The translations under genes and the position numbers were made by a program. Below the pieces are notes generated by a model that saw only the letters and a program-made list of their open reading frames with translations, did no database searches and had not been told where the DNA came from. 64,000 bases of DNA, from NCBI GenBank assembly GCA_946811695.1, contig OX328123.1, positions 14,291,162-14,355,161 on the forward strand, written 5' to 3'. This document shows positions 54,448 through 64,000 of the stretch, piece by piece (position 1 is the stretch's first letter; the number at the start of each line of letters is the position of its first letter). Origin of the DNA: Gonocerus acuteangulatus. Taxonomy: Eukaryota; Arthropoda; Insecta; Hemiptera; Coreidae.

Positions 54448-55222
54448 TAACCATCTAGATACCTTTCTTATAAATTATTTTAAAATATGAATACTAACGC
54501 TTCTCTTATCGTAGTGTTACAGTTTAAAATTAACTGTTACATTAAAATCTATTTTTTCGGGACTGATATACTTCCGAAAGATTGATTGGCCTTTCAACTC
54601 CAGCTTCGCATCTCCAACATTCAACGTAATGGAAGGTTTCTACGTTTATTAGGTGGTATTTCTTAAATGAATCACTTATATTTAACTTGATCATGAGGCC
54701 ATTACTGAGGAGCTGTGACTAAATCGGATCGGATCGGGTCGGGACCAATGTAGGCACTCACCTCGGCCGTTGTTGGTCAAACGAAATCGGATCGGGAGAA
54801 ATACGGGTCCAATGTTGGTGAAGCCTAATCTTTACAAGTCGTCAGAATTTTATCCTCTGAGTACTTTTAGATAGTATTCATAACAGAATATGAATTCAAC
54901 ATGTAAAACTAATTCCTCTAAAGGATTTACATTTATGTTTCTATAACTTTTTAAACCAAATCCTCAGCGGACTTTGAGAAATCGATTGGAGGCAGCTACA
55001 CCTGAACAGATAGCCGGATCCATCTTGATATTTCAGTCTGGGACTTGCGACACGTTTGTTTCCATGTAGATTCTCTAAGAATATCTGTAGAGGCATATCT
55101 ATGCTCGGCATTCCAGGGAATTCGTCCACATTTCATGTATCTTACAATATCGACCTCTCCAATTAGAGTGGCCTATGTTTGTCCTGCGTCTCCAGTCCCG
55201 ATGGCCAAACACGTTTCCATAT
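54448..55222. other. No gene; GGATC-rich partner at 54730-54820
   Basis: Contains AAATCGGATCGGATCGGGTC at about 54733, the inverted partner of 52396-52540. The rest is unrecognised. Confidence 0.4.
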
Positions 55223-55223
55223 A

Positions 55224-56156
55224 CAGGGTGTCCCGCATTGAGATGTTATAACTTTAGGGGTTTATTATGCACCCAATTTTTAGTTCAGCGGCGCAAAAAT
55301 GAGCGCTCCATCTGAAAATGTAGAGGAACTATACAAACTTTTCTCTCTTTTAAAAACTACTGTTTTTTTTTTTTTTTAAGAAAAACTGTGTTTTCGGGAT
55401 TTGTGATCAATCTATCGTAAATAACCACCATATTTTTAAAATCTACATTAAATTTCCAATAAAAAAACACCCGTTAATGATATATTGCCATGAAAATTCA
55501 GAGTTATATTAAAAGCCATATAGATAAGAATGTTTGATATTAGTGTTTTATTAAATTAGACTTAGAGGATTGCCTTTGCAAGCTGGGCAGCCATCCATTT
55601 GAAACCATAGTAACTTAATAGTTTCTAGATAGCCTTGTGTAATAAACGTCATGTAGTGGGGGAAGTATGTGACATCGCCATCATCGTGTGAAATTAAAGA
55701 ATTCGTTCAAAATGGCTCCTTCACGCTAAAGCATATTTATTGGTTTTGACATAGAAATCAGAAAAAGATAGTTTGAAATAGATTTCTTTCTTAAATGACG
55801 AGGTACTATTTTGAAGCTTATTAAATAATGCAACTTTTGAGGGGGAGGCAAACCTCCTAAGTCTAAAAATCTATATGGCTTTTAATGTAGCTCTGAATTT
55901 ACATGGTAATATTTGAATAACGGCTGTTTCTTATTGGAAATTTATTCTAAATTCTAAAAATGTGTTCTTTATTTACGATACATTGATCACGAATCCCGAA
56001 AACATACTTAAAAAAGCCAGTAGTTTTTAAAATAGATAAAAGTTTGAGTAGCTCCTCGACATTTTCAGATAGAACGCTCATTTTTGCGCCAGTGAACTAC
56101 AAGTAAGATGCAGAATAAACCCCTAAAGTTATGACGCCTCAATGCGGGGCAACCTG
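55224..56156. mobile_element. Mariner-type MITE with ~290-bp TIRs
   Basis: Begins CAGGGTGTCCCGCATTGAG, ends with its inverse, and is flanked by TA (55222-55223 and 56157-56158). Arms (about 55224-55530 and 55870-56156) share ATAACTTTAGGGGTTTATT and GATTCGTGATCAA-type motifs at about 80% identity. The ~340-bp centre has no transposase. Confidence 0.85.
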
Positions 56157-56158
56157 TA

Positions 56159-56766
56159 TAGTGTACTTCTGCAAAGGTTTTGCAGGATCATTTTAAGATC
56201 AAAACAATAGATCGTATAATTGCAGAGATGTTTTCTTTAGATATATTTTTTTAAATCATACATTGGCAATAAGATACAATATTAGCCAATTACTGATTGT
56301 TTGTCTCAGACGGGGGCATTGTGACCGCGTAGGGGCTTGGCGAATGGGGGTATAATGCTTATTGATTGAAGGTATAAGCGGTCTATTGTCTCAGCTATAT
56401 ACCGTCAAGGCCATAGCGGCAACTTCTGATAAAGCAGAGGTTTATGTCGGAAAATAGGCTTTGATCCTTACCGTGGCTAAAGGTATTCCACTTTAGATAA
56501 AGGAGCTGGTGATTAGAAGACAATCAATAAAGCTGACCTAGAAATCCGTTCTGAAAGGCTGAAGTGGTTAACAGTACCAAACAATTTTGAACAAAGAAAC
56601 TACAGAGACAGTCTGACAAGGTAACTCAGGGAATATATTTTATGCTTTTATCTCCGTTCCTAGTTTGAATTCAGTTTTCGAAATGTCATTCATTCATAAA
56701 TAGGCCCTTAGTAGATCCAATCATTCTAAAGTTATTCTTCAATGAACAAGAAACTCCGGACCTTCG
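56159..56766. other. No gene seen
   Basis: No ORF or repeat recognised. Less repetitive than its surroundings. Confidence 0.35.
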
Positions 56767-56874
56767 CAACAGGGCGGTGGTTTGTATTTCGAAGAATAAA
56801 GGCATCAGGTCTATTTCAGCTTGAAAGGGCGGGTAACCCGTAGATAACGCATTCCTAAAATTCCAGTTATTAAT

Positions 56875-57464
56875 TTTTTTTTATTTTTTTTATAATAAAG
56901 CGTTTATTAACATCTGCACAAATAATACAGTACACACAAAAAAAAAAGAAAAAAAAAAAAAAAGAAAAAAAAAAAAAAAAAAAAAAAGATAAATAAAAGG
57001 GGAAAAAATAATAAAAATTAATAATAAGAATAATAATAGGAAAAAGAAAAAACAATAAATGAAACAATAAAATATAATTTAAATAAAAATTTGGAAGGAG
57101 CCAATCATAATTGACACTTCCTAGTTAAACGCTTTTATTTGTCCTTTAAGTGCGAAGTTGATCACGAGGCCAAGATCTCTTTAGCCTCCTAGGAGGGTTT
57201 TCGGGGTGGGATTGAGAGGAGAGGGATTGAGCTCTGGGATTGGGATGAGCAAATAGTTTGGAGTGAAAGGTTAGGAATCGGGATTTAGCTAGTTCATGGA
57301 TGAAAGGGATTTTGAGGTCATGATGAAGGGTTTTATTGGAAACGTAAAAAGGGGCATTAACTATTTTTCGTAGGACTTTGGATTGGAATGCCTGTATTCT
57401 CTGTATATTTGATCTTTTGGTTGTTCCCCACAGTTCCAGTCCGTACGCCCAAATAGGTCTGATG
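56875..57464 (-). mobile_element. 5'-truncated Jockey insertion with 15-bp target duplication
   Basis: Exact duplication ATTCCAGTTATTAAT (56860-56874 and 57465-57479). The minus-strand insert starts mid-ORF2 and ends in an A-rich tail (read as T-rich at 56875-56890). Length 590 bp. Confidence 0.92.
57146..57464 (-). pseudogene. Jockey-type ORF2 C-terminal fragment
   Basis: On the minus strand: IRPIWAYGLELWGTTKRSNI, IQAFQSKVLRKIVNAPFYVS, LHHDLKIPF and a final RRLKRSWPRDQ. This is the region just after the RT palm/thumb in Jockey LINEs (P-(I/V)-W-x-Y-G-x2-L-W-G; F-Q-S-K-x-L-R; N-A-P-x-Y-V). The frame is intact to its stop, so the insertion is fairly young. It starts abruptly at the target-duplication boundary, and any upstream codons belong to flanking SINE sequence. 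No RT or endonuclease motif is retained, so it is a dead-on-arrival copy. Confidence 0.9.
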
Positions 57465-57506
57465 ATTCCAGTTATTAATAAGATTACATTAATGTTAAAA
57501 TAAAAG

Positions 57507-58568
57507 TCCGTCACGCAGGAGCTGCATAACTAAGCACTTTCCTCAGAATTTGGGTAGTGTAGACCGCTTTCCAGAACAATTTGCTTAAAATATCCTACAT
57601 AAATAAAATAAAAACATGAATAGTTCTCTTATAAATTTGTAATGAGTAACTGATCAATTATTAATTTGCTTCCAGAGTTATGTTTACACATGGTACCTAT
57701 TACACTACGTAATAAATACAAAATACCTCATATTATCGTATTTTGATCTAACGCAGGAACAGGATACAGTCACTCTAGTGGTAGAAAGCGCTCCTTGCGG
57801 AGGCTTTGTGAGCCTACGTCTGGCGGCCTTTTCTATTGAAATATATTACAAATTAAACCCCCGCTTTCCGATTGACCGATTCAGCTAATTTTTACAACAC
57901 TTCTTTCTCATGAGTTACCCACGACGTATACCGCGTTTCGTTAAAATACAGCAGAAATTACGACCGGTATGAGTATAATAGGAATTTGGGTCCGGAGTAA
58001 ACCCCCCCCCCCTTCTAATGAACCGATTCAGTTTATTTTTACAACACATATTTACCTGTAGATTACCAATACGAATACCGAGTTTCGTCGAAATATACCA
58101 AAAATCACGGCTGGTAGTGGCGAATTGGTATTGTGGGTCCGGAGTAAACCCCCCCCCCCCCTCCTAATGAACCGATTTAGTTTATTTTTACAACACATAT
58201 TTACCTGTAGATTACCACTACGAATACCGAGTTTCGTCGAAATATACCAAAAATCACGGCTGGTAGTGGCGAATTGGTATTGTGGGTCCGGAGTAAACCC
58301 CCCCACTTCTAATGAACCGATTTAGTTCATTTTTATATCTCAATTTTCTCTCTATATTAACACAACGAATACCAAGAAGTTTCGTTGAAATATAACAAAT
58401 ATTACGGCTGACATAGTCAAATTAGTGTTATGGGTTCGGGGTAAACCCCCCCTTCTGGTGGACCGACTTTGGTGGTTAACGAACTCGTTCAATCGTTTGC
58501 TAATTGAATGCTATATACCAAGTTTCGTGACGAAAAAACAAAAACTCTGGCCGCTATCGTGTTAACAG

Positions 58569-58630
<62 letters not shown>

Positions 58631-58751
58631 TTTAACGGGGGTCATTTTCGGTGTCTGCTAGGTAGGATCGATAAAGATTTGAAGACATTTTTCAAAAATT
58701 CCGTCATGAGTCCAACCTGAGTAGCTACTTTCCTTCGGAGGAAAGTGCTAA
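57507..58751 (+). mobile_element. DINE-1-like family B, copy 2
   Basis: Starts TCCGTCACGCAGGAGCTGCA and ends ACTTTCCTTCGGAGGAAAGT then GCTAA. Internal ~135-bp repeats with poly-C, and (TA)n at 58573-58626. Very similar to 42122-43377 over its whole length. Confidence 0.78.
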
Positions 58752-59064
58752 AATGTATGCAAATTTCCTGTCATTAGCGGTTTTTGTGTGCATATTTCAA
58801 TATTGTCAAAAAGTATAATGAAATCTCAGGCAGGTGCCTATCGTTTCGGAAGGCTGACTGTAATCTCTTTATCAATCGTCAAACAAAGCAACTTTTCGTG
58901 GCAATATCAATGGACAATCCAAAGATCCCGAATCCAAAAATCTATCAATCATATTTTACTGCAGAAAAAGCAGCGTTTTCTTAATAGGTTCACTCAACGA
59001 TCATAATACTCAATGGAGAATGTTAACAATTTTCTTGGAAACCTGCTAAATTATTATTATTTTA
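58752..59064. other. No gene seen
   Basis: Two overlapping 66-72-codon frames without motifs. Confidence 0.35.
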
Positions 59065-59130
59065 GAATTATCGAATAAGGCGGAAGGTCAATAAAACTAC
59101 GCCACATACTTTCACACTTTTTATTTTGAC

Positions 59131-59172
59131 TTCCCTACATGTTTCGCACCATTTTGGTGCCTCTTCAGGGGA
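59131..59172 (-). ncRNA. Hammerhead-like ribozyme, minus strand
   Basis: CTGAAGA, unpaired G, stem II GCACC/GGTGC, GAAAC, ATGTA, and GGGAA downstream. Confidence 0.75.
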
Positions 59173-59456
59173 TTATACTTTAAACCATAGATTCAGCCTC
59201 GACCTGAGGAATAGAACCTTCCACTAGCAGGGCCTCGTCAAGACGGGTCATTGACTGAACGAATCCAATGTGGTGTAAAACTGTCAGCTGATCGATAATC
59301 GCTCTATCATATTTTTAAATTGTTTTTAATTTCCAAATGAAATATAGTCATATTACCTTTAAAAAAAAAACAAAAAAAAAATAAAAAAAAATAAAAAAAT
59401 AAAATCCCTCCTTTTTCCTATTTTTCATCAAATAAATTAATGAAAATATTATTAAG

Positions 59457-60149
59457 ATGCTGTATTTCCGTTTTCCTATTTGTCACTTACTTTCTGTTTT
59501 TAATGATATGTGTATGTTTTCTATAATCTTTCTTTTCATTCTACTTCTTTATTTGCCTAATATTCTGATAAACAGCCTTCTTCGACCGTTCCTTCATCTC
59601 CCGAGCCTCCTCCTTCTGGAACTCTATCCCTCTTTCCATTCGACACTCTCCTTCCTTACCTGTCTTTAAATCCCGCCTCTTTGCTTTTCTCCTATCCTCC
59701 CAGGAAGACGCTTCTTAAAATTTCACCACCAGGAAGACCTGATTACCTTTGTAAATTATATTGCTGTTTTTTTCTCGTGTTTATGCATTTTCCTAGTTTA
59801 TATCTTTTTATAGCCCCCATTCCTTTAATATTTATTAAACTTTTTAATATTTATTTGTTTATTTATACTCTTTAATTTTATTCCCATCCCCCTCTGAACA
59901 TTGTATCATCATTGCCCCATTCCAATGAATGTACATATTTACTTATATTTCATTTTATTATTTAAGGCTTCACATATAATATTTGTATTAGTTGCTTTTT
60001 TTGTTTTGTTCTTTTATACTTTTGTTTTTCTTTATTCATATTTATATTTTTAGGTTAAATTGATTTATTGTTTATTTTGTACTTATTTTTACTCTTATGG
60101 GACGAAGTCCCAGAATAAAGTTTTTTTTTCATTCATTCATTCATTCATC
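59457..60149 (+). mobile_element. LINE 3' end nested in the PLE
   Basis: Begins exactly where the PLE arm is broken and ends GGGACGAAGTCCCAGAATAA, then a T run and (CATT)n, the style of CR1/L2-like 3' termini. GGGAC.AAGTCCC can form a short hairpin. Only 3' UTR and possibly the very end of an ORF are present. Family not certain. Confidence 0.55.
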
Positions 60150-60344
60150 GATTTCAAAATTGAACTCATGACCATATTTTATAGCATAATAAGCCAAGGC
60201 TGTTTTATTTCCTCCTTTATCAATATTTTGAACATGTTGTTTGATCCGTTTTCGAAGTAGCTGTTTCGATTCTCCTATGTATGATTTATCGGAGCTATTA
60301 CAGTCAATTTTGTAGATTTTGTACTTAGTTTCCTTTAATTTCAC
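60141..60344 (-). pseudogene. PLE GIY-YIG endonuclease fragment
   Basis: The minus-strand frame reads YKIYKIDCNSSDKSYIGESK, then LRKRIKQHVQ and ALAYYAIKYGHEFNF: the GIY-YIG signature (IYKI..C...YIG), the conserved Arg in RKRIKQH, and the GH.F segment of Penelope endonucleases. It stops at the junction with the nested LINE tail, so the C-terminal Glu-bearing part is missing. It retains the YIG that the element at 53226 has lost, so the two belong to different PLE lineages. Not functional alone. Confidence 0.82.
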
Positions 60345-60676
60345 TCAGCCCTTAAAGTAACTGAAACTATTTTAATAATATTTTCTTAGTAATATTATTA
60401 ATATCTTAATAATACTTTCATTAATTTATTTGATAAAAAATAGGAAAAAGGAGGGTTGTTTTAGTAAAGTTTTTTTTTTTTTTTAAAAAAAAAAGGTTAT
60501 ATGACTATATTTCATCTGGAAATTAAAATCAAGTTTAAAATATGACAGATCGATTATCGATCAGCTGACTATTTGACGCCATATTGGATTCGTTCAGTGA
60601 ATGACCAGTCAAGACGAGGCCCTGCTAGTGGAAGGTTCTACTCCTCAAGTTGAGGCTGAAGCTGTGTTATAAGTAT

Positions 60677-60721
60677 ATTCCCCTGAAGAGGCACCAAAAT
60701 GGCGCGAAACATGTAGGGAAG
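60677..60721 (+). ncRNA. Hammerhead-like ribozyme, plus strand
   Basis: CTGAAGA at 60683-60689, unpaired G, stem II GCACC/GGCGC (one A-C mismatch, so slightly decayed), GAAAC at 60706-60710, ATGTA, stem I TTCCC/GGGAA. Confidence 0.72.
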
Positions 60722-60790
60722 AGAAATAAAAAGTGTGAAATTGTGTGGCGTAGTTTTATTCACCTTTCGCCTTATTCGATAATTCTATAA

Positions 60791-61138
60791 ATTTGAGCTA
60801 AGGGCCATTTAGTGATTTATTATAATTATTATTATACTTGTATAAGTAAATTTAAAGGTGCCTTCATACAAAATCTTTTATACAAAATGTCAAAAAAATT
60901 ATATTCTTAGCAACAAACAAAATAATTTAACTAAATTTATTCTGTACAATTATTTAATTACAATATAAAAAAATATTGAATTGTTTTTGTTATATAACTT
61001 TTGAGTTTTTATAATTATTGCATTTTTTTTTTGTTGTTTAGTATGTTGTGTAGTAAGCAACCCAATATAGTTGGGCAACTAAACTTAGTTTTTTTTTTTT
61101 TTTTGTTAAATAAAGTTTTTTTCTCTTTCTCTTCCCTT
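60791..61138. other. No gene seen
   Basis: Very AT-rich; nothing recognised. Confidence 0.35.
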
Positions 61139-61139
61139 A

Positions 61140-61275
61140 TTAGCGCGGTTCCTCCCTCCCCCATAGGGAGGAACCCCGCTTATAAGGTTGATACAATGAA
61201 ACCATCCGGAAGTGCCGACTAGAAAATTTCGCGTTTCAGAACCCCTAGAGACCGAAAATAACGGTGGTTCAAATT

Positions 61276-61316
<41 letters not shown>

Positions 61317-61319
61317 TTA

Positions 61320-61360
<41 letters not shown>

Positions 61361-62390
61361 ATATATATATATATATTTGTCTGTTCGCTCTGTAGCTCCC
61401 AGACGAATGGTCCGATTTTGATGAAATTTGGCACAAAAATCTTTCGTCTAATTTGAAAGGTCAAGTTCGTTAACCAGCAAAATCCGCATACTTGGAAATT
61501 CGCGCAAAAAAAATCGTAACGCTTACGTTTTTGAGTTCATAAGCTTGTAAGTACTCGTTTTATATGCTTCCTGGGCTAGGAAAACGAATGAAACCATTTT
61601 CAAGGCGATAGCTTTAACCGTTTTCGAGAAAATGGGAAAAATAGTTTTTGAATACCGTTTTTGGTTTGGGTACTTAGAATCATGGGATTCAGTTGAAACA
61701 TTTTCTGCATGTTCTACTTTCATCAAAACTAATATGTTGAAATTTTGGTTACGTTTGGAGTTAAGGAAGGGTTAGAATAAAATATTTTATTAACAGACAT
61801 AAAAAGTAACTTTGTTTACTTTCCTTAATATCTCGAAAAAGGTTGAGAATCTTGGTAAACGGAAGAAAACCAAGAAAGCTTATTAAATGCTCTACAAAAA
61901 AGGTTCTGAAGAAAGTTTTAATTAGGCGATGTCAATCGGAGAAATAAGTGCTTAAAGCTTTAAATTAATTGATTTCGTTTATTCTAATGGTTCTTTTTGT
62001 CTGTTTTATTTCTTGTTATTTTTTAATTGCTTATAGTTGGATAATGTATTTGACAATAAAACTGGTTAAGTAAAATAACAAAAACAATTTATTGTTAGAA
62101 ATATAGATTTCCAAGATTCCAAGACCTTGTCACTAGCGGGTCCGTTTCTAGTGCAGCCGACCCTTCCAGGTAAGATTGTAAATCATGACCTTTCAAGACT
62201 TTACTACTCACAGGAATGGCGTTAGTGACCTTAAGGGTTGACACGCCATTATAATAATTAATTAACAAAAAAGACTGTTGGAACCAAAATAATAACTGCT
62301 TCTATTTTAATCTTTCCAAATTAGACTAGGGATATGAACGGAACCGCGCTAAGATGATGCAGTTCCTGCGAGACGGACTTTTTTTATTAA
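61140..62390 (-). mobile_element. Family A copy, most complete
   Basis: Hairpin end GCGGTTCCTCCCTCCCCC...GGGAGGAACCCCGC, AATCC-type TCCGGAAGTGCCGAC, (TA)n/(TTTA)n at about 61278-61376, the full core, and the other terminus GGAACCGCGCTAAGATGATG...GAGACGGAC at 62340-62380. TTAGCGCGGTTCC occurs inverted at both ends. About 1.25 kb, non-coding. Confidence 0.8.
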
Positions 62391-62884
62391 GAAAGGAAAT
62401 ACAACCATTTTAATAAAGCGGTGCTATCGACGATGATGTGCTGGTATCACAGGTAAAAAGGTTGGAAACCTCCTTACTGGATCCTTCTGTAGTGTCTATA
62501 AGTCAGACCTTTGTTAAATAATTCTCTAATATAAACGAGCACGCTTTCCAAAACGATTTATTTGAGGGTCCTTGGTTTGTAGAATCTTATTGATGATATG
62601 CTTAGGAAATCTAATGCTTATTTATCGTCCAAATATTATTCTCCCTCGGGATCCTCAGAGTCAACATTCCATCGTGTTCGGGTATTTGATAACTGCTTTT
62701 ATGAGATTTAGACTTCTCATAGTTAGAAGTAATTAACGATGAATTATTTATCAAGTAGATTATTAATATTCGTTTATTGACATTCGAAAAATCACATTAA
62801 AGTAAGTGTTTATTATTGTTTTTAGGGATTTGTCTACAAGATCTTTTGCATGACTTACGACCATATTTGACTAAAGCTACTTGA
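62391..62884. other. No gene seen
   Basis: AT-rich. Confidence 0.35.
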
Positions 62885-63139
62885 CTAGGAGACTGGAGAC
62901 GGAGTCGGAGCGTGAGTGTGTGAGTCGGATCAAAGTCGACACACTTAATTCAGTCAGTGCTTCACCGGGCAACTTCGGTCCGCACTCGATACATTTTTTG
63001 GCTCGAAAACTGCAACATACACGGTCGTCATAACAGACTAGGACCTAAGTTGGATAACAAGTCGGAGCGTGAGTCGACTATCCAACTAGTAGTCCGACTA
63101 AGTCGTACTAAAAATCGGAATGTGAATGGCCTGCTTAAG
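62885..63139. mobile_element. Fragment of the TIR element at 33371
   Basis: Inverted partial copy: GATCAAAGTCG, CGATACATTTTTTGG, TAACAGACTAGGA, and the end AATCGGAATGTGAATGGCCT followed by GCTTAAGT as at 34371. Confidence 0.7.
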
Positions 63140-63216
63140 TAGGAAATTCTTATGAAAAAAGGTTATATCATATTATATTAGTACATATATAGAATTATTT
63201 ATCAGTATATACAGGG

Positions 63217-63817
63217 CAGTGTTGGGCAAAAATTATTCAGAATGATGAATAATGATTAATGAATAAATGTATTATTTCATTCATGAATGAAGAATAATTA
63301 ATTTTATTCGTTATTCGTTATTCTGTGAATGAAGTTTATGTTTTATTCACAAATTATCCGAATGATCATTCAGAATAAACATGTTTTAGTGAATAACGAT
63401 AGATTTATTATAATGTTGGCAGCCAGAAATATGCAATATGTATGTGTTTGAGTAGGATTATTCAGTAGACAGACTAGAAATAAATAATAAAGAATGATGA
63501 ATAATGAATGATGAATAACGAATAATGATTAATGAATAATTCTGTGAATAATTCATGATGTACTGTGTGAATAAGATAATTCAGTGAATTATTCATCATT
63601 CACTAAACATTTATTCGAATGATCATTCGAATAATAATTTATTCGAGGCCAACGGCCATAGCCACGTTGAGTGCACCGGTTCCCGTAGATCACCGAAGTT
63701 AAGCAACGTCGGGCGTGGTCAGTACCTGAATGGGTGACCGACCACGTGCTGTTGGCATTAGAAAAGGGTGGTAACCTGTAGATATCCCGGCGCTAATGGC
63801 CAAGATGTAGATGCGCC

Positions 63818-63852
<35 letters not shown>

Positions 63853-63874
63853 ATTCGAATAATGCCCAACACTG
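63217..63874. mobile_element. hAT-type non-autonomous element
   Basis: Starts CAGTGTTGGGCAAAAATTAT, ends AATGCCCAACACTG, and is flanked by the exact 8-bp duplication ATACAGGG (63209-63216 and 63875-63882), all hAT hallmarks. The interior is a maze of ATTCAT/ATGAAT and GAATAAT repeats on both strands, with no ORF. A 5S-SINE is nested at 63647-63850. Confidence 0.9.
63647..63850 (+). mobile_element. 5S rRNA-derived SINE (SINE3 type)
   Basis: Flanked by TTATTCGA (63639-63646 and 63851-63858). 63648-63758 follows arthropod 5S rRNA from GCCAACGGCCATA through CACCGAAGTTAAGCAACGTC and TGGGTGACCG to GTTGGCAT, including the internal control region, but lacks about 10 bases before the last stem and has no terminator. 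Then the body AGAAAAGGGTGGTAACCTGT, tail GCTAATGGCCAAGATGTAG and GCGCCGTT, and about 30 A. Confidence 0.9.
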
Positions 63875-63876
63875 AT

Positions 63877-64000
63877 ACAGGGTGTCTCGTAAATGTCTAG
63901 TCATATTTTGGGAGGTGATAAAGGAACCTTAGGGGAACAAAAAATGTCATGTGACGATTTTCCGAATTCTCACACATAAGGGAGAAAACGACATTTTATT
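63877..64000. mobile_element. Mariner-type terminal repeat, cut by window end
   Basis: CAGGGTGTCTCGTAAATGTC starts after TA. The 8-bp hAT duplication overlaps its first bases. The other end is outside the window. Confidence 0.5.

Larger units (their letters stand above)
56767..57490 (+). mobile_element. SINE body fragment interrupted by a Jockey LINE
   Basis: GGCGGTGGTTTGTATTTCG, AAAGGCATCAGG, GGGTAACCCGTAGATAACGC and the tail, split at ATTCCAGTTATTAAT. Confidence 0.7.
59065..60790. mobile_element. Penelope-like element with ~370-bp inverted arms
   Basis: Left arm (AGAATTATCGAATAAGGCG, through the hammerhead and GGAAGGTTCTA-type sequence, to ATTATTAAGAT near 59456) is repeated inverted at about 60400-60790. 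Between them lie a minus-strand GIY-YIG endonuclease piece and a nested LINE tail (59457-60149). The RT is absent. Confidence 0.8.

Noticed and set aside
63648..63758. Functional 5S rRNA gene
   Set aside because: It lacks about 10 bases before the closing stem, has no T-run terminator, continues into a SINE body and poly-A, and is flanked by a target duplication.

Overview
This window is eukaryotic, AT-rich and made almost entirely of transposable elements and tandem repeats. I find no host protein gene that I can defend. The mix suggests an arthropod, most likely an insect: BEL/Pao and Ty3/gypsy LTR retrotransposons, Jockey-type LINE fragments, Penelope-like elements (PLEs) with hammerhead ribozymes, Helitrons, DINE-1-like repeats with internal (TA)n tracts, pogo/mariner and hAT miniature elements, and SINEs built from tRNA and 5S rRNA. 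The species cannot be named from the sequence.

Layout. 1-10.4 kb: a deleted pogo element with TA target duplications (28-951), two long-terminal-inverted-repeat elements (2907-3926 and 6569-7905, the second inside a tRNA-SINE), foldback repeats, a 41-bp minisatellite, and SINE copies. 10.4-16 kb: a BEL/Pao element with LTRs that look identical and a 5-bp target duplication. Its single long ORF joins Gag and protease in frame to the C-terminal tail of Pol, so reverse transcriptase, RNase H and the integrase core are missing. 16-19.7 kb: a short Helitron, a 127-bp tandem array derived from a LINE 3' end, and an inverted PLE fragment. 19.75-27.2 kb: a nearly complete gypsy element (481/482-bp LTRs, 4-bp target duplication) with gag, a canonical -1 slippery heptamer, pol with one in-frame stop, and a broken env-like third frame. 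27.2-36 kb: a near-perfect PLE foldback with two hammerheads, a SINE family with a Met-tRNA-like head, a 69-bp satellite that happens to stay open for 324 codons, LINE debris, and an element whose minisatellite is built from its own terminal motif. 36-64 kb: many copies of two related DINE-1-like families (A and B), a Helitron remnant with an internally deleted Rep-helicase ORF, four more PLE loci (two retaining GIY-YIG endonuclease sequence), truncated LINEs with clear target duplications, a mariner-type MITE, and a hAT-like element carrying a nested 5S-SINE.

How the parts relate. Nesting is the main story: SINE inside hAT inside a mariner terminal repeat; MITE inside SINE; Jockey inside SINE; PLE inside family A; gypsy next to a PLE foldback. 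Target-site duplications fix many boundaries to the base. The most notable signal is a recurrent hammerhead-like core at six PLE-type loci, usually as an inverted pair. Stem I and stem II vary by paired changes while the catalytic core is constant. The second is that repeat families A and B differ in body but share a 5' terminus and the same subterminal-repeat plus 3' hairpin design.
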